Shown here: in pieces, positions 22,032-33,165 of the stretch | Position numbering within the stretch: position 1 is the stretch's first letter | Layout: each line of letters begins with the position of its first letter | Assembly (NCBI GenBank): GCA_039602395.1 | Contig: JBCNJP010000006.1 | Location: 66,530,509-66,594,508 of the forward strand | Source of the DNA: Deinandra increscens subsp. villosa | Taxonomy: Eukaryota > Streptophyta > Magnoliopsida > Asterales > Asteraceae | Direction: 5' to 3' | Length of the DNA stretch: 64,000 bases | Translations under genes and position numbers: made by a program | The notes under the pieces: generated by a model | The model's database searches: none | What the model saw: only the letters and a program-made list of their open reading frames with translations | What the model was told of the DNA's origin: nothing

Positions 22032-22755
22032 CAGGGGCGGAACTACAGGAGGGTCAGGGGGGTCCGTTGACCCTCCGGCCGACCGTAGCTTCTCTAATAA
22101 GTGTATATACATCTGACGTTTTTTTGGGGTTTTACTAGTTTGACCCTCTAAAATTGTTGTGATGAAGACGTAGAGTAGTTAAAATGAAAAGAAAAAGACA
22201 ATAATAGTGTCGCCGGAATTTTTCCGGCCGTGGCCATGGAACCTGCAATAATATAGAAGTTTTGTAGAAGTGACGATGTAAAGAAGAAAACATGCTTCTT
22301 AAATATATTTTATTATATATTTTATTACATGGGAAATAGTGAGTCTTAAAAACTCTGACAAACAATAGTGATAGCCCTAGCCTATAATTTACATATATAT
22401 CAATTTTATTGTGTTGTATTTAAAAAAAAGTTGTTGGTCCGTATCTTTTAAAAAGTAATTTATTTGGTTAATTTTGTTACAAGAATATGCCTGCCCTTTA
22501 TTTTATTTGTTGTATTGTATTCAATTTCTTTTAAAGGTTTTACAATTTTTTTTAGATATTTTAAATAATTAAAAACATTTTAATTATATAGACTAATTAA
22601 TTATAAAAATATTGTGAATAAAACATATAGCACTATTAATTAATTTTTAAGTATATGTTAGAATAATAATAAGAGAATTAACAAATATACACTTTTGAAT
22701 CTAATACAAATTTTTATGTTGACCCTCCTGTTAAAAACTTCTAGTTCCGCCACTG
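22032..22755. mobile_element. Non-autonomous hAT element (724 bp)
   Basis: The terminal inverted repeats are CAGGGGCGGAACTACAGGAG and the inverted right end CAGTGGCGGAACTAGAAG. A perfect 8-bp target duplication TGTGTGTC is present at 22024-22031 and 22756-22763. No transposase frame is seen. The 8-bp duplication and CAGNGGCGG ends fit hAT. Confidence 0.85.
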
Positions 22756-23123
22756 TGTGTGTCATTGTGTGTCTCTTGCAAGTAACGTTTGAGGTTTCTT
22801 GTGGGAAATCATGTATTAGCGGTGGAGATTAAAAACAAAATGGTGTAAGATAGTCACCTATTTCCCACCTATAATATTTTCTATAATGTAAATGTAGAAT
22901 AAAATATTGAATAACTATCACGTGTAAAATTCTAACCTAAGATTCCTTAATCTTTGAAGAACAAAAATTGAAAATTACGAAATGAACTTTTACGTATTCA
23001 CTTTAAGTTTAAATATGATAATTAAATTATAAAATATTAAATCAAAATTATGCATTTTCTAAGGATAAACACTATGACATATTGGTATGTATGATATGTA
23101 AGAGAAGTTACTATGACAAAAGT

Positions 23124-23813
23124 CATTAGGATAAGAAAGATAAGAATCTCAATTATTACATTTTTAATTAAATGAAAATCTATGATCAAATGTTTTTCTG
23201 TATGGAATTAGAGAGAAAAATAAAAGATGAAAAAACATTTTTTATTTTTTATGAAGTTTTCCTTATTTTCTAAATCTTCATAACTTTACATACGATATTA
23301 TTTGTTTTTTTTTAAATACACAATAAAGACGAGCGATTTTTATCTTTAAAATACATACAGTATTGTTATATATAAAATAAAAAAAAAACTTTTTTGATTT
23401 AACACAATGGACTGAACATGTTCAGATCATTGTGTCATATTGTGTCAAAAATATTCAGTTCATTGTGTCAAATACTCGTCATTGTGTCATGTTCAAATCA
23501 TTGTGTCAAAGTGAACAGATCATTGTGTTATATTGTCTTAAAAAAAGGTTCAAAACATTGTGTCAAATAGAAAAAAATATTTTTAAATATATAGCAACAC
23601 TATACACATTTTAAAGATTAAAAAACGCTCGTTTTTATGGTGTAATTTTAAAAAAAAAATAATGTCGTATGTAAAAGTTACGAAGGTATAAAAAATGATG
23701 GAACTTAATAAAAAGTCAATAAAGATGTTTAAGACTAAACTGTCTCTCATTTCTTTTTAATTAGATTGAGGATCCAACGACTAAGACAACTTCTTAGCCT
23801 TCTTATCCTAATG
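23124..23813. mobile_element. Long-TIR foldback element (690 bp)
   Basis: The left end CATTAGGATAAGAAAGATAA matches the inverted right end CATTAGGATAAGAAGGCTAA. Inverted similarity continues for ~250 bp on each side (for example GACGAGCGATTTTTATC against its inverse near 23620). The central spacer (23405-23565) has about seven copies of CATTGTGT(C/T)A. No clear target duplication was found. Confidence 0.6.
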
Positions 23814-24490
23814 AAAATCTTTACTTGAACATTTCTCTATGATTTGTATCCAAACTAGATTTGGCAATCCGTATGTTGTTGTATGTATAACGCGGGTATG
23901 AAAAAAAGTTGTATAGGTAAAGAGACCGAAAACTAAAAAAAACGTAATGACCTAAACGTTTAAAATATTGAGTCTACGACTAAAAACTATGTTATTCGAC
24001 TGTACCTATTATACTACCAACTTTTGTGCTAAATTCAGTGAGATTAGAAATAAATAAAAAAAATTCTTTGTTACACAAGTATGCCTATTATACTACCAAC
24101 ATAACACCAACTTTTTTACTAAATTCACACGATTATATCTATTAGATTACCAAAACATTTGTTAAGAGGGTGTTTGGGGTTGCTTTTCTACCGAAAAGTG
24201 GCTTCAGGGAAGAATGTTTATTAACTTATTTTTTTTTTCTATTAGGACATCAAAGCATTTGCTAAAGTAGTTTTTAAAAATGTTTGTTTTAGCTTTTTGT
24301 GGTGTCAAACGCCAATAAAGTTACTATGTTATTTTTTTAATGTTTGTTTAGGTTTCATATCTAAAATGATCAAAAATAGGTTAGGTGGGTGTAATGTTAG
24401 CTAAGTATAAGGTTAAATGAGGGTATTATAGTAACTGTACCATTAAAAAGCCAAAAACATTTCAAAAAGACATGTTTTGTGACTTTTAGG

Positions 24491-24773
24491 CTGTATTTGG
24501 CGCACTAGCTGAAAAGTTAGATGATAATCTAGTTGCTAGCTGATAAGATAGCTGATAAGCTATAAGCTAACTGATAAAAAATAACGTTTGGTAAAAACTA
24601 GCTGATAAACTTTACCTGAAAAATATAAAATGACATAAAAGTATATGTCATAAATGTAAATAAAGGTATTTATTTAAAAGCTAGAAAATAGTAAAACTGG
24701 AAATATTATAAAAGCTAGTTGAAACGCTACTCCAACTAGTTTTTCAAAAGCTAGCTTATTGCGCCAAACACTT
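24491..24773. mobile_element. Probable Tourist-like MITE
   Basis: GGCTGTATTTGGCGCACTAG at left and the inverted right end GTGTTTGGCGCAATAAGCTA share a TNTTTGGCGCA core and are flanked by TTA-like bases. AGCTGATAA is repeated inside. Terminal details are imperfect. The upstream stretch 24170-24490 looks like another decayed MITE. Confidence 0.45.
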
Positions 24774-25136
24774 TTTTACGTTTAGATAAAAAAAATTATA
24801 TTATTCATGCCAAGTGGAATATACCCTGACTTCGCAACGTGGCAAATTTATGTTGGTTCTTCAGTCACTATTCCTAAGACTACCTCCATCGTCAACGCCA
24901 GTCCCGCCCTTCGCCTTCCTGGATCACGCATGCCAGACACGCGACGTTGGTCCAGACGCCCATCAACCCTCTTGCACGCCCGGTTTGCGTCTCTTGTGGG
25001 CCACACTATTTTTTTTTTATTCCAACGACTCTTTTAGAATTCAAATAATTATATTAAATAAATCTATAATAAACTAAAAAAAATCAAATAAAATTAAAAA
25101 ATATATATAATGTTATTTAAAAAAGGCTAGTTTTTT

Positions 25137-25270
25137 AACGTCTAATTTTTTCCTTTTTTTTAACGTCTAATTTTTTCCTTTTTTTTAACGTCTAATTTTT
25201 TCCTTTTTTTTTTAACGTCTAATTTTTTCCTTTTTTTTTTAACGTCTAATTTTTTCCTTTTTTTTTTAAC
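25137..25270 (+). repeat. 25-27-bp tandem repeat upstream of the Harbinger gene
   Basis: Units of AACGTCTAATTTTTTCC plus 8-10 T start at 25137, 25162, 25187, 25214 and 25241; the array closes with AACGGCTAGTTG at 25268. Unit length differs only by the T-run. Confidence 0.9.
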
Positions 25271-25290
25271 GGCTAGTTGTCTAACTATCC

Positions 25291-25298
25291 TATAAATA
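25291..25298 (+). promoter_or_regulatory. Putative TATA box (TATAAATA)
   Basis: It lies 88 bp upstream of the transposase ATG, just after the tandem repeats. Spacing is suitable for a short 5' leader. Confidence 0.55.
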
Positions 25299-25378
25299 CA
25301 CATACCATTCTCATTCATCTTCACACCTTCAAACTCATCTCTTTCATATTCTTTGATTCTAACCCATCCAATTTAAAA

Positions 25379-26770
25379 ATGAGCTCCGGTGATTTACACA
25401 ATGTCAGCCTCTTGAAACAACAATTTGATGGAGTAATGTCCGATGATGTTGAAGAGTTGATGCAACAACTGAAAAACCTTGAAGCTCTAGAAGAAGCAAG
25501 TTCTTCTCAAGGCAAGAAGAAACACAAAGAAATTGATCGGAAAAGAAAGGATGGAGATGCACGTTTATGGAACGATTACTTTGCTCCCAGGCAGGTGTAC
25601 GTTGAAAGCTTCTTTAGGAGACGGTTCAGGATGTCCATTCATCTGTTTAACCGGATTGTTGACTGGATCTCTAAACCGGATTGTTGACTGGATCTCTAAA
25701 CCAGATAAATCTGAAAATTTTAAATTTTGTACACAACGTTATGATGCTGTGGGTAGAAAAGGTTTTTCACCCAAACAAAAAGTCACTTATGCCATTCGTC
25801 AGTTGGCGTATGGTGCTTTTGCTGATCAATGTGATGAATACATAAGCATTGATGAAAGTACTACCATCGAATGTCTACACATATTTTGTAGATGTATTGT
25901 GGAGGTGTATTCAGCTCAGTAACTAAGAAGGCCAACCCAAGATGACATTAATCATATACTACCATACCATCAAGCGAAGCATGGACTCCCTGGAATGCTT
26001 AGAAGCATTGATTGTGTGCATTGGAGTTGAAAACATTTGTCCTGTAGCATGGATGGGCCAATATACCCAGGGTGATCATGGCCATCCAACCATCATGCTT
26101 GAGGCAGTTACTTCACACGACATGTGGATATGGCATTCATTCTTTGTTGTTACAGGTTCAAATAATGAAATCAATGTACTCAATCAATCTTCGTTGTTTA
26201 ATGAGATCTTATTGGGGACTGCACCAATCTGCAACGTTGAAGTGAATGGGACGGTGTACACAAAAGGATACTATCTTGCTGATGGGATTTATCCATAATG
26301 GAAAACACTAGTGAAGAGTTTCACATATCCTCCATAAAACAATTTGAAGATGAAGTATTTTAAAAAATGTCAAGAATTGCTATGTGAAGAGAGCCTTCGG
26401 TGTCCTTCAATCTAGGTGGAGAATGATACGAGGACCGAGAAGGACTATGAGCCTAGATGTTATATGTGATATAATGTTGACATGCATTATATTACAGAAT
26501 ATGATAGTGGAGGATGAAGGGCGTGACATAGTTAATTGGCCACGTGAAGAACATGAACCTGAACCACCAAGTTACAATCACGAAGCACCGCCAATATTTC
26601 AAACGTCACTTGAAAGGTTTAGAAGGTTACGTAACGCGGAGGCACATACGTCGCTACAGAACGATCTAGTTGAGAATCTTTGGGCAAATAGGCGTGAACA
26701 TAACGCTGAAGAGGAAGCAATAGCTTCCGAAGGCAATTTCCTTCCGATACCAAGTAGCTTTCGAAGTTAG
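25379..26770 (+). pseudogene. PIF/Harbinger-type plant transposase, inactivated
   Basis: The ATG at 25379 starts a protein whose motifs follow the plant Harbinger transposase (Plant_tran/DDE_4) order: DYFAPRQVYVESFFRRRFRM, IRQLAYGAFADQCDEYI, ESTTIECL, then SIDCVHW (in a shifted frame), CPVAWMGQYTQGDHGHPTI, LEAVTSHDMWIWHSFFVV, GSNNEINVLNQS, YYLADGIYP, KRAFGVLQSRW, and ILQNMIVEDEG. Frame breaks: a 25-bp tandem duplication (25651-25700), a stop near 25920, a frameshift near 26020, and stops near 26298-26380. In the catalytic triad the second Asp (normally NDIN) is Glu and the Glu of ERAFGVLQ is Lys. The C-terminal 128 codons (26384-26770) are open. A possible Harbinger-like terminus is seen at ~24878 and ~26823, but the flanking trinucleotides (TAA/TTA) disagree. 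Confidence 0.9.
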
Positions 26771-27588
26771 TTACATCAATTCTAGATGCTTTGCCCTTTA
26801 GACCCCACTAGGGATTGTTGCCCTTAGCTCCGCGTTACTAAGGGCACTGCCCTCCGGACATCTGTGGTTCATGGTTCACCCATTGAACTTTTGAGGCTAT
26901 ACTTAGCTCTAGAAACTCTAATATTTCTTGAGTGAGTGTGCACTACATATCTCAAAACACATCTCAGTCTTTCTTCTAGTATTTTCCAATTGGTCTTAAG
27001 TAAATCCATATACTAAAATAATCTTGATGACACCAATAGCACCAACAAAAATTACTCATGAGACTTGAATATATATTTTTAAAACTACACCGTTTTCGTT
27101 AAAATTTAAATTCAAACGTTTAAAAGAAAATTACTAAAATTAGGTATTTATTATTTTAAACTTAAAGAAAAATCACATTGGATGATAACAAATATATTAC
27201 TACAATAATAATATTAATAAAATATCAAACAATACCAAAATTTGAATCCTCATGTCACCTTCACGTTTATAAGTAGACTCGGATAGTATTTCACATTTAC
27301 ACAAGTTAATATATGACAGGTTTTTCATCCCAATCCTAATAATTTATAACTTTATTATAAATTTTTCTTTTCTCTTTCACTCACAATCAGAATTAAATAA
27401 TATTTGTTACATCTTTTTCATTACCTTTTTATCTCTTTTTCAATCCCAACCAAACCCTAACTTTTACAAATCACCAGTTTTTTTTGTCAAATATGCAGAT
27501 TTGTTAAACTTTTATCTATTCTCTATGCACACAAGATTTTTATTATTGAACGGCGTTTTCTTTACCAGTAAGAATAAACGCTATGACA
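26771..27588. other. Intergenic, nothing recognised
   Basis: 26790-26870 is moderately GC-rich with AGGGCAAC/CCCTTAG-like words that may belong to the Harbinger terminus. The remainder is AT-rich with no gene or repeat that I can support. Confidence 0.4.
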
Positions 27589-27591
27589 TAA

Positions 27592-27615
27592 GGCCGGACG
27601 GAGTGGGCGGCGTGG
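27592..27615 (+). mobile_element. Harbinger-like terminal sequence
   Basis: TAA (27589-27591) is followed by GGCCGGACGGAGTGGGCGG, the kind of GC-rich terminus and TAA target seen in PIF/Harbinger elements. It precedes the short Harbinger-derived ORF at 27901. The opposite terminus was not found; the Helitron-like end at 28268 may have replaced it. Confidence 0.45.
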
Positions 27616-27900
27616 GCGCCGCGGCGCCGAAATTCTAGGCGGCAAACACCGCCGCCGGTCGATCGGCAAAGGCAAAAAACCATTTTGAAATCGACATCTC
27701 GCCGAACGGCATACTCATTTCCCAAAGCCTTTATAGCCGTTGAACGGCTTTTTGGATTAAAAAAAAATTCTTTTATTTTTTACAATATATATATATATAT
27801 ATATATACATATATCACCACTAATTCTACTCACTCTCACATTTCTCTCATTTATCATTCTCTCACATTTCTCTCATTTATCCTCCCACATATTATTCAAA

Positions 27901-28236
27901 ATGGATCGGTTTCCATTCAACATACCCAACCTCCCAACCAGTTCTGAAGAATCATCGGACTCTAACGATGAAGATACTAATGCGGCAATGACAAGAGAGA
28001 AAGTTGCAAGAATCATATATGCGGTAATTATTTTAAACAACATGATTCTAAAGGATGAAGGGAAAGCGATATCACCAGTGCATATCAGAGACCCTCCCGT
28101 TAATGTGAACGTTGATCCGAATATCATTTCGGAGTTACGAAATGCGGAGACACACTTCCAACTTCGACATGATATCAAGATGCACATTGAAGAGAACGTC
28201 GAGGTTGTTTTAACGGAGGCGGAAATCGAGGAGTAG
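27901..28236 (+). CDS. Short intact Harbinger-derived protein (111 aa, internally deleted transposase)
   Basis: The ATG at 27901 in a good context (CAAAATGG) opens an uninterrupted 111-codon frame. The N-terminus (MDRFPFNIPNLP, then Ser/Asp/Glu-rich) resembles the start of plant ALP1-like/Harbinger transposases. It jumps directly to the C-terminal signature VIILNNMILKDEG and ELRNAETHFQLRHDI, which aligns with ILQNMIVEDEG and RLRNAEAHTSLQND of the copy at 26384-26770. The DDE catalytic core is absent, so it cannot be a transposase. A longer upstream-open frame starts at 27685, but its N-terminal part runs through TA-repeat sequence. A TATA-like tract (27785-27806) and a CT-rich leader precede it. 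It may be a non-autonomous relic or expressed as a small protein; I cannot tell which. Confidence 0.6.
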   Translation: MDRFPFNIPNLPTSSEESSDSNDEDTNAAMTREKVARIIYAVIILNNMILKDEGKAISPVHIRDPPVNVNVDPNIISELRNAETHFQLRHDIKMHIEENVEVVLTEAEIEE

Positions 28237-29304
28237 TTTTTTTTATTGTATTGTCTTTTTATTTTAACGAGATGGTGACCCGCCCGCGCGTTGCGGCGGG
28301 CCACCCGTTTATGATTTGTTAATACATATCAACTCGTTAACATTACAAAGAAAGTAGTACATTTACAATGAAAGTAATAGTCTTTGGATGGAGAAATGTT
28401 GATCACTTGATCCTTTAGCCTTGTCTAGCCTTGTTTTCTTGGTTACCTTCAGGAGAAATGGTAAGCATCCTATCATCTCTATATCTTTATTGATTTCACA
28501 TAAATAAGGTAAAAATCAAAACCAAATACAAAGACCTCTCTTTCACTTTGCATCAATTTCACTGATTTCTTATACCTATGTATTCATGATGAAATCAGAC
28601 TTTAAACAAATATTTTTCATAAAACATGCAAGGGCTCCCATTACTTTCCTATAGCCTCTAGGAAGTATACCGAACATAACAATGTATCACCATGACTACC
28701 ATAAAGGCTCAGAACCTTTAAACTACTATTACAAAAACCTCTTTTACCCAGTTGAAGTACCATTGATAAATTTTAGTTATAGCACGATACATAAACTTAT
28801 AAAACACTTATGAGTTGAAAATTTTTGTAATAATGAACGGGAATAAAGAATAACGGGTTTTATAAAACGTTTATGAGTTGAAAATTTTTTGGAAGCCGGA
28901 AGCACCATCAACAAACTCCAGTCAACAAACATGACGTTAAGGAAAATAGTGATGAAAATGAACAAACTAACCTTTGTAAGTAGCTTTGCACAGACCTACG
29001 GAACACACGACAGGCGTTTGCCAGAACTGCATACATAAGCCATAAAAATTCCATTAACGATGAAACACTCAAACTGACTTATATACTCTAAATACCTATC
29101 TTCTTACAAAAATAATATGAGAACCACAAATTCACCATAACATCTTTCTTTTTGCAAATCTTCTGAATGTCTTTCATAAAAACCAAAAGTTATTAGATCT
29201 TATATTTATATTTGTCCGGTTTGAAGCCGAAACTTCATTAAAAGTTTGTGCCACTACACTACCAACAGTAAGAACCTATATGACATGAATATTGTACAAA
29301 TTAC

Positions 29305-29490
29305 CTGAACAAAGCAATCATGGAAATGAACACTCAAAAGAGCAGCAGCAAGACCAACATCCTTCTTCATCACCTTCTCCATTTGCTTTCTAATAATTGA
29401 TTCCAATTTTGGACAGCTACTTTCACAGAAATTCCAAGAAAGTCCCTTCACTAATGGTTGTTTTTGTGTTTCTAAACTCATTACCATCAC
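29305..29490 (-). pseudogene. Class III peroxidase first-exon fragment
   Basis: The minus-strand frame reads PLVKGLSWNFCESSCPKLES, then IIRKQMEKVMKKD and AALLSVHFHDCFVQ, followed by a GT donor (GTAATTTG) where plant peroxidase genes have their first intron. These secreted haem enzymes oxidise phenolics with H2O2. The distal His of HFHDC is kept, but the catalytic distal Arg (normally R-x-HFHDC) is Ser, and the signal peptide and remaining exons are missing. It is a fragment, most simply a piece carried by the surrounding Helitron-like segment. Confidence 0.75.
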
Positions 29491-30940
29491 TGCAACATAC
29501 CTATACACACTCAGTATTTGGTCAACGGTAAGTGTTAATTCTCAATAACCCAATACTAAATTTAAAATAAAATTATTTGGCAACCTCATCTACTAATGAC
29601 AAACCCAATTAACATACAACAGAAACCAAATACACACTTATCTTGTGAATGTCAGCCGTGGTGGGTCACTGAATGGATTGATGATTAAAACATAATCATT
29701 TTATCAATCATGAGCATCATAACTAACAGTCTTAATAATTATAAGAGAAAGCAAAATTTGACAATGCTTAAAGGGATAGTGGGTTAAAGGATAACAATAA
29801 GAATGAATTTGATCATGAAGCCTAATAAAAAAAAGGTCAAACAACAATATAGTTTTAAAAGATGGTTTCATAAAGAAGGGAAAATATGACACTGATTGTA
29901 AAAGTTGAAAGTATTAGGTTGGCTTTAACTAAACAAACAACTAAGAAAATATGCCAGTAATTTTTTTTCATGAATCAAATAGGTTAACCTTGTAGAAAAA
30001 TGTGAAATTATTTGTAAATTATGTGAACTGAAATAAAACCCATACAGTAACCTCATAAGCATAACAAATATGCAAAGCTGAATTGAATCTAGAAAGTGAA
30101 GATACCTTGTGATGGTCGTTGTGTGTGACATCCAAATGGGATTTCCTAAGAGCAGAATATAGGATTAGCTAGCAACAAAAACAATGGTTACATTAATGGT
30201 TAGAGCCATTGGTAATGCATTCACAACTCAAGAAGGAAAAGCCACGTTCCACAAAAAATGCACATCGTCTTTACCCACTGCAAGCAGTAGCAGATATCCT
30301 CACAAAATACGATTTGCTGACGAAACGAAAAGAAATGAGGAAGAAACTCACCAGAAAACCACACTGTCAGCCGCCGGAGATAAAATATAGGGTTTCGTCG
30401 ATGAAAGGCTATCCATGGTTCCTTAAAGACTCCCGCCGGTGAAGGAGATGACCATACATATTTTTGGTCATTTATCAGTTTCTAATTATGTAACAGATCA
30501 TTGATATAGAAAATAAAGAATAGAAGCAGACATCTTAATTCCTTCATGTTCTTAGTTATAAATGCCTATTACTAAATGTAAATAACTGTACCTATTGGAT
30601 AACCATTCATGTTTAATTTTTTTTACACTTAGATAAGGAACAAAGAATTAGAGACCAAGAAAGGGTTGGCTATTTTTTAAAGTTGTTGTTTTAGTAGATG
30701 TTGATTCTGACACAGTTATCAAATCAATTTGATATCTTTTTGAGTGAGGTTTTAAATAACTACTTATCAACGTTATTTTGGTATTAAGTTTAAGGGATTT
30801 TTTTTTCTAAATATTTTTTTGTGTAATAACCATAATTAAATTTGGAGAAAAGTTACTGGTAAAGGTGAGTATGTTTAAATATGGAGTATTAACAATAAAG
30901 TTTGCATACCTTAAACTCATCAGGTTGTTTTTGTTTTTAG

Positions 30941-31030
30941 CTCAACAATTGTGATGCATGTTTCACTGTTGGCCTGCGATAACTTGAGTGCAGAGCCTGT
31001 AGTGGCTCTTCTTTGTATGTCTTTGAACCT
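30941..31030 (+). other. Exon-like piece (captured or decayed gene)
   Basis: 90 bp bounded by TTTTTAG and GTAAGTTAAG. One frame reads NNCDACFTVGLR, stop, LECRACSGSSLYVFEP, with paired CxxC motifs suggesting a former zinc-binding segment. The internal stop means it is not functional. The parent gene was not recognised. Confidence 0.35.
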
Positions 31031-31290
31031 GTAAGTTAAGCTATTTAGTAATTTTTATTGAAGGAATTTTAATATATAACTATTGATACCTCTTCATGAT
31101 CTCTTGGAAATTTGGTAGTGGACGGTTAACTTGTAAAGTTGTTACATCTGTTGATTCCAGCTGGAGAGTGTCTGTGGTGTATGTGTTAGCATGTGTATGT
31201 AGTTAGAATTTTATAATTCAAATTTCAAATGTGTTTTTGTTGCTAATTTTTTTATGTATTTGTTACCTTGAAACCATGTAACTTTTGCAG

Positions 31291-31385
31291 AAGCTACTGC
31301 GAGTAGTTTACCAACGGGGTTTTCTTCTTTGAATGCAAATGATGCACTTTCCCGTAGTGTTTGCACCATGGCAATTGAGCTGTAA
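31291..31385 (+). other. Exon-like piece, possible terminal exon
   Basis: Bounded on the left by TTTTGCAG, it reads EATASSLPTGFSSLNANDAL and on to a TAA at 31383-31385. It may follow the exon-like piece at 30941-31030 in the same captured gene. No family recognised. Confidence 0.3.
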
Positions 31386-33165
31386 ATAGTTCATTTGGGT
31401 TAAAATAAGAGCTATGGTATGTGTTATAATTTTGAATTGATATCAATTCATTAGTAATATGTTTCTTTTCTTTTGAAGTTTCTCAAATACTACGATGAAA
31501 TATTTATAGAATATGCATTCTAACAGTGTAGTTGTTTTACCTCTGATTAAGCAGCCTTATCTTCATCATGTTCAGTTCTTTTTGCTTGTAGACACCGGAT
31601 GAACTCTAAATGAGACCTAAATAATCTGTTGGAAAGAATTATGTTACATATATTTTCTATTTTAGCCTGTATAAGTAATTTGTGTTTGTATGATTAATGT
31701 ATCATAGTTTGCAAAGTTGTAATAGTGAATAAAATGATAATTGTTATATATCTTAAACCAATCAAAGCATAATAACGTATGTATAGCTAATCTTCTAATT
31801 TATTTGATGACACGTGAAAACAAATTAAATCAATTGCAACTTGGTAAAGGCATCTAATTGACCTGTTTATGACTTACTTAAACCATCCTTATAGAACCTA
31901 CTAAGAAGGACACAAAAATAGCAAACCATTACCTATAATCATGTGTGAACATCACATTCATACCAGCAGAGTAAACAGAAACACACTACATTAATAACCT
32001 GCAACAACAACATAGATTAAGTAAATTAAATTGGAAATAAACACCACCAATAACACATGTAGAAGCATGTTGCTTGAAATAAATGATTGGAACAAACCAT
32101 TCAACTGAAGAACCTAAAGACATTTAATCAAACAACTTGCAAGCAAACAAAACAACATCACACACAACAAAACTAAAGAAGAAATCAGGTGCAGGCGATG
32201 AAAACAAATGATAAACAACTCATGAAAATCAAATAAATCTTGTCTAACGGATCGAAATAAACCCGATCATCAAAATTTACAATCGGGAATCAAAACGAAA
32301 AGAAGAAAATTAGAGGTTACTATAGCAATGAACCCGACCATAAAAATCAAAAAGAAAAGGACCGAACAAACAGAGCACCTTACCTGGAAAAACGATCTCT
32401 TCGATTAACCAACAGATGCAGTGTCTTCGAAGCCCTAATCCAGCACCTTCGTCTCATCGGTTTTCTCGATTCTATATAAACAAATAAACAAACACTATGT
32501 ACACCAACAAAAGTACATGCAAGCACAAATTGGAATTTAGCCACATAAATCATACGAAAATTAGACATGCAATAACATAGAAGAAACTTTAAAGATAGAG
32601 GGAACAGTGAACACACCTTCTATACACAAACCTAATGAAAGCAACCCTTCAATCAACCACTACAAAATCAAAGAAGGGTAAAATGTAAGATGCCGTCGAT
32701 AAGAAAAGCGACTATGAATGAATGAAAAACTACAATTTCGAAAACACGATCACCTGAGAAGCACTTTTGCAGTTCGTCGGATGCGCCAGCGGCTCTTCAA
32801 TCTAAGGGCAGCGGCGATGATCTTTCACCCTCTCTCAACTCGTAAGGACTGGGTAAAGCCTTGAAATGGTGAAATCAGAAGCGGGTGTTGTCGTCGAGGG
32901 TTTAGGCATGGATGACCAGACGATGGTGATGGTGAAATTTGAAGAGGGCGGTGGAATGTTGAATACCGATTTGAGTAATGGATAGCATCTGCGCTGGGCT
33001 AAAGAGAAAGGTAGAAGGAGAGAAATGGGGAAAACCCTAAAGTGAAAGAGAATGAGAAAGAAACGTGAGTCTTCCAGAGCATTCGAGTAATATCAATAAA
33101 TATAATAAAACTTTAAGGGGTAAAAACTGTCAAAAGTTCAAAGTCCTGTGTCAAACTCTAAGAAA

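Larger units (their letters stand above)
28268..33165 (-). mobile_element. Helitron-like segment with captured gene pieces (right boundary uncertain)
   Basis: The minus strand reads a GC hairpin (CCCGCCGCAACGCGCGGGCG), then GGTCACCAT and CTCG followed by T, i.e. a Helitron-style 3' end with CTCG instead of CTRR. The segment to the right holds exon-like pieces of at least two different genes (a peroxidase on the minus strand; others on the plus strand) and leader-like sequences at 32380-33060, the mixture expected of Helitron capture. The 5' TC terminus was not identified; 33165 is where the gene-like texture ends. Confidence 0.45.

Noticed and set aside
24807..25077. GC-richer frames upstream of the Harbinger gene
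   Set aside because: They overlap in two frames, lack domains and probably belong to the transposon's 5' noncoding part.
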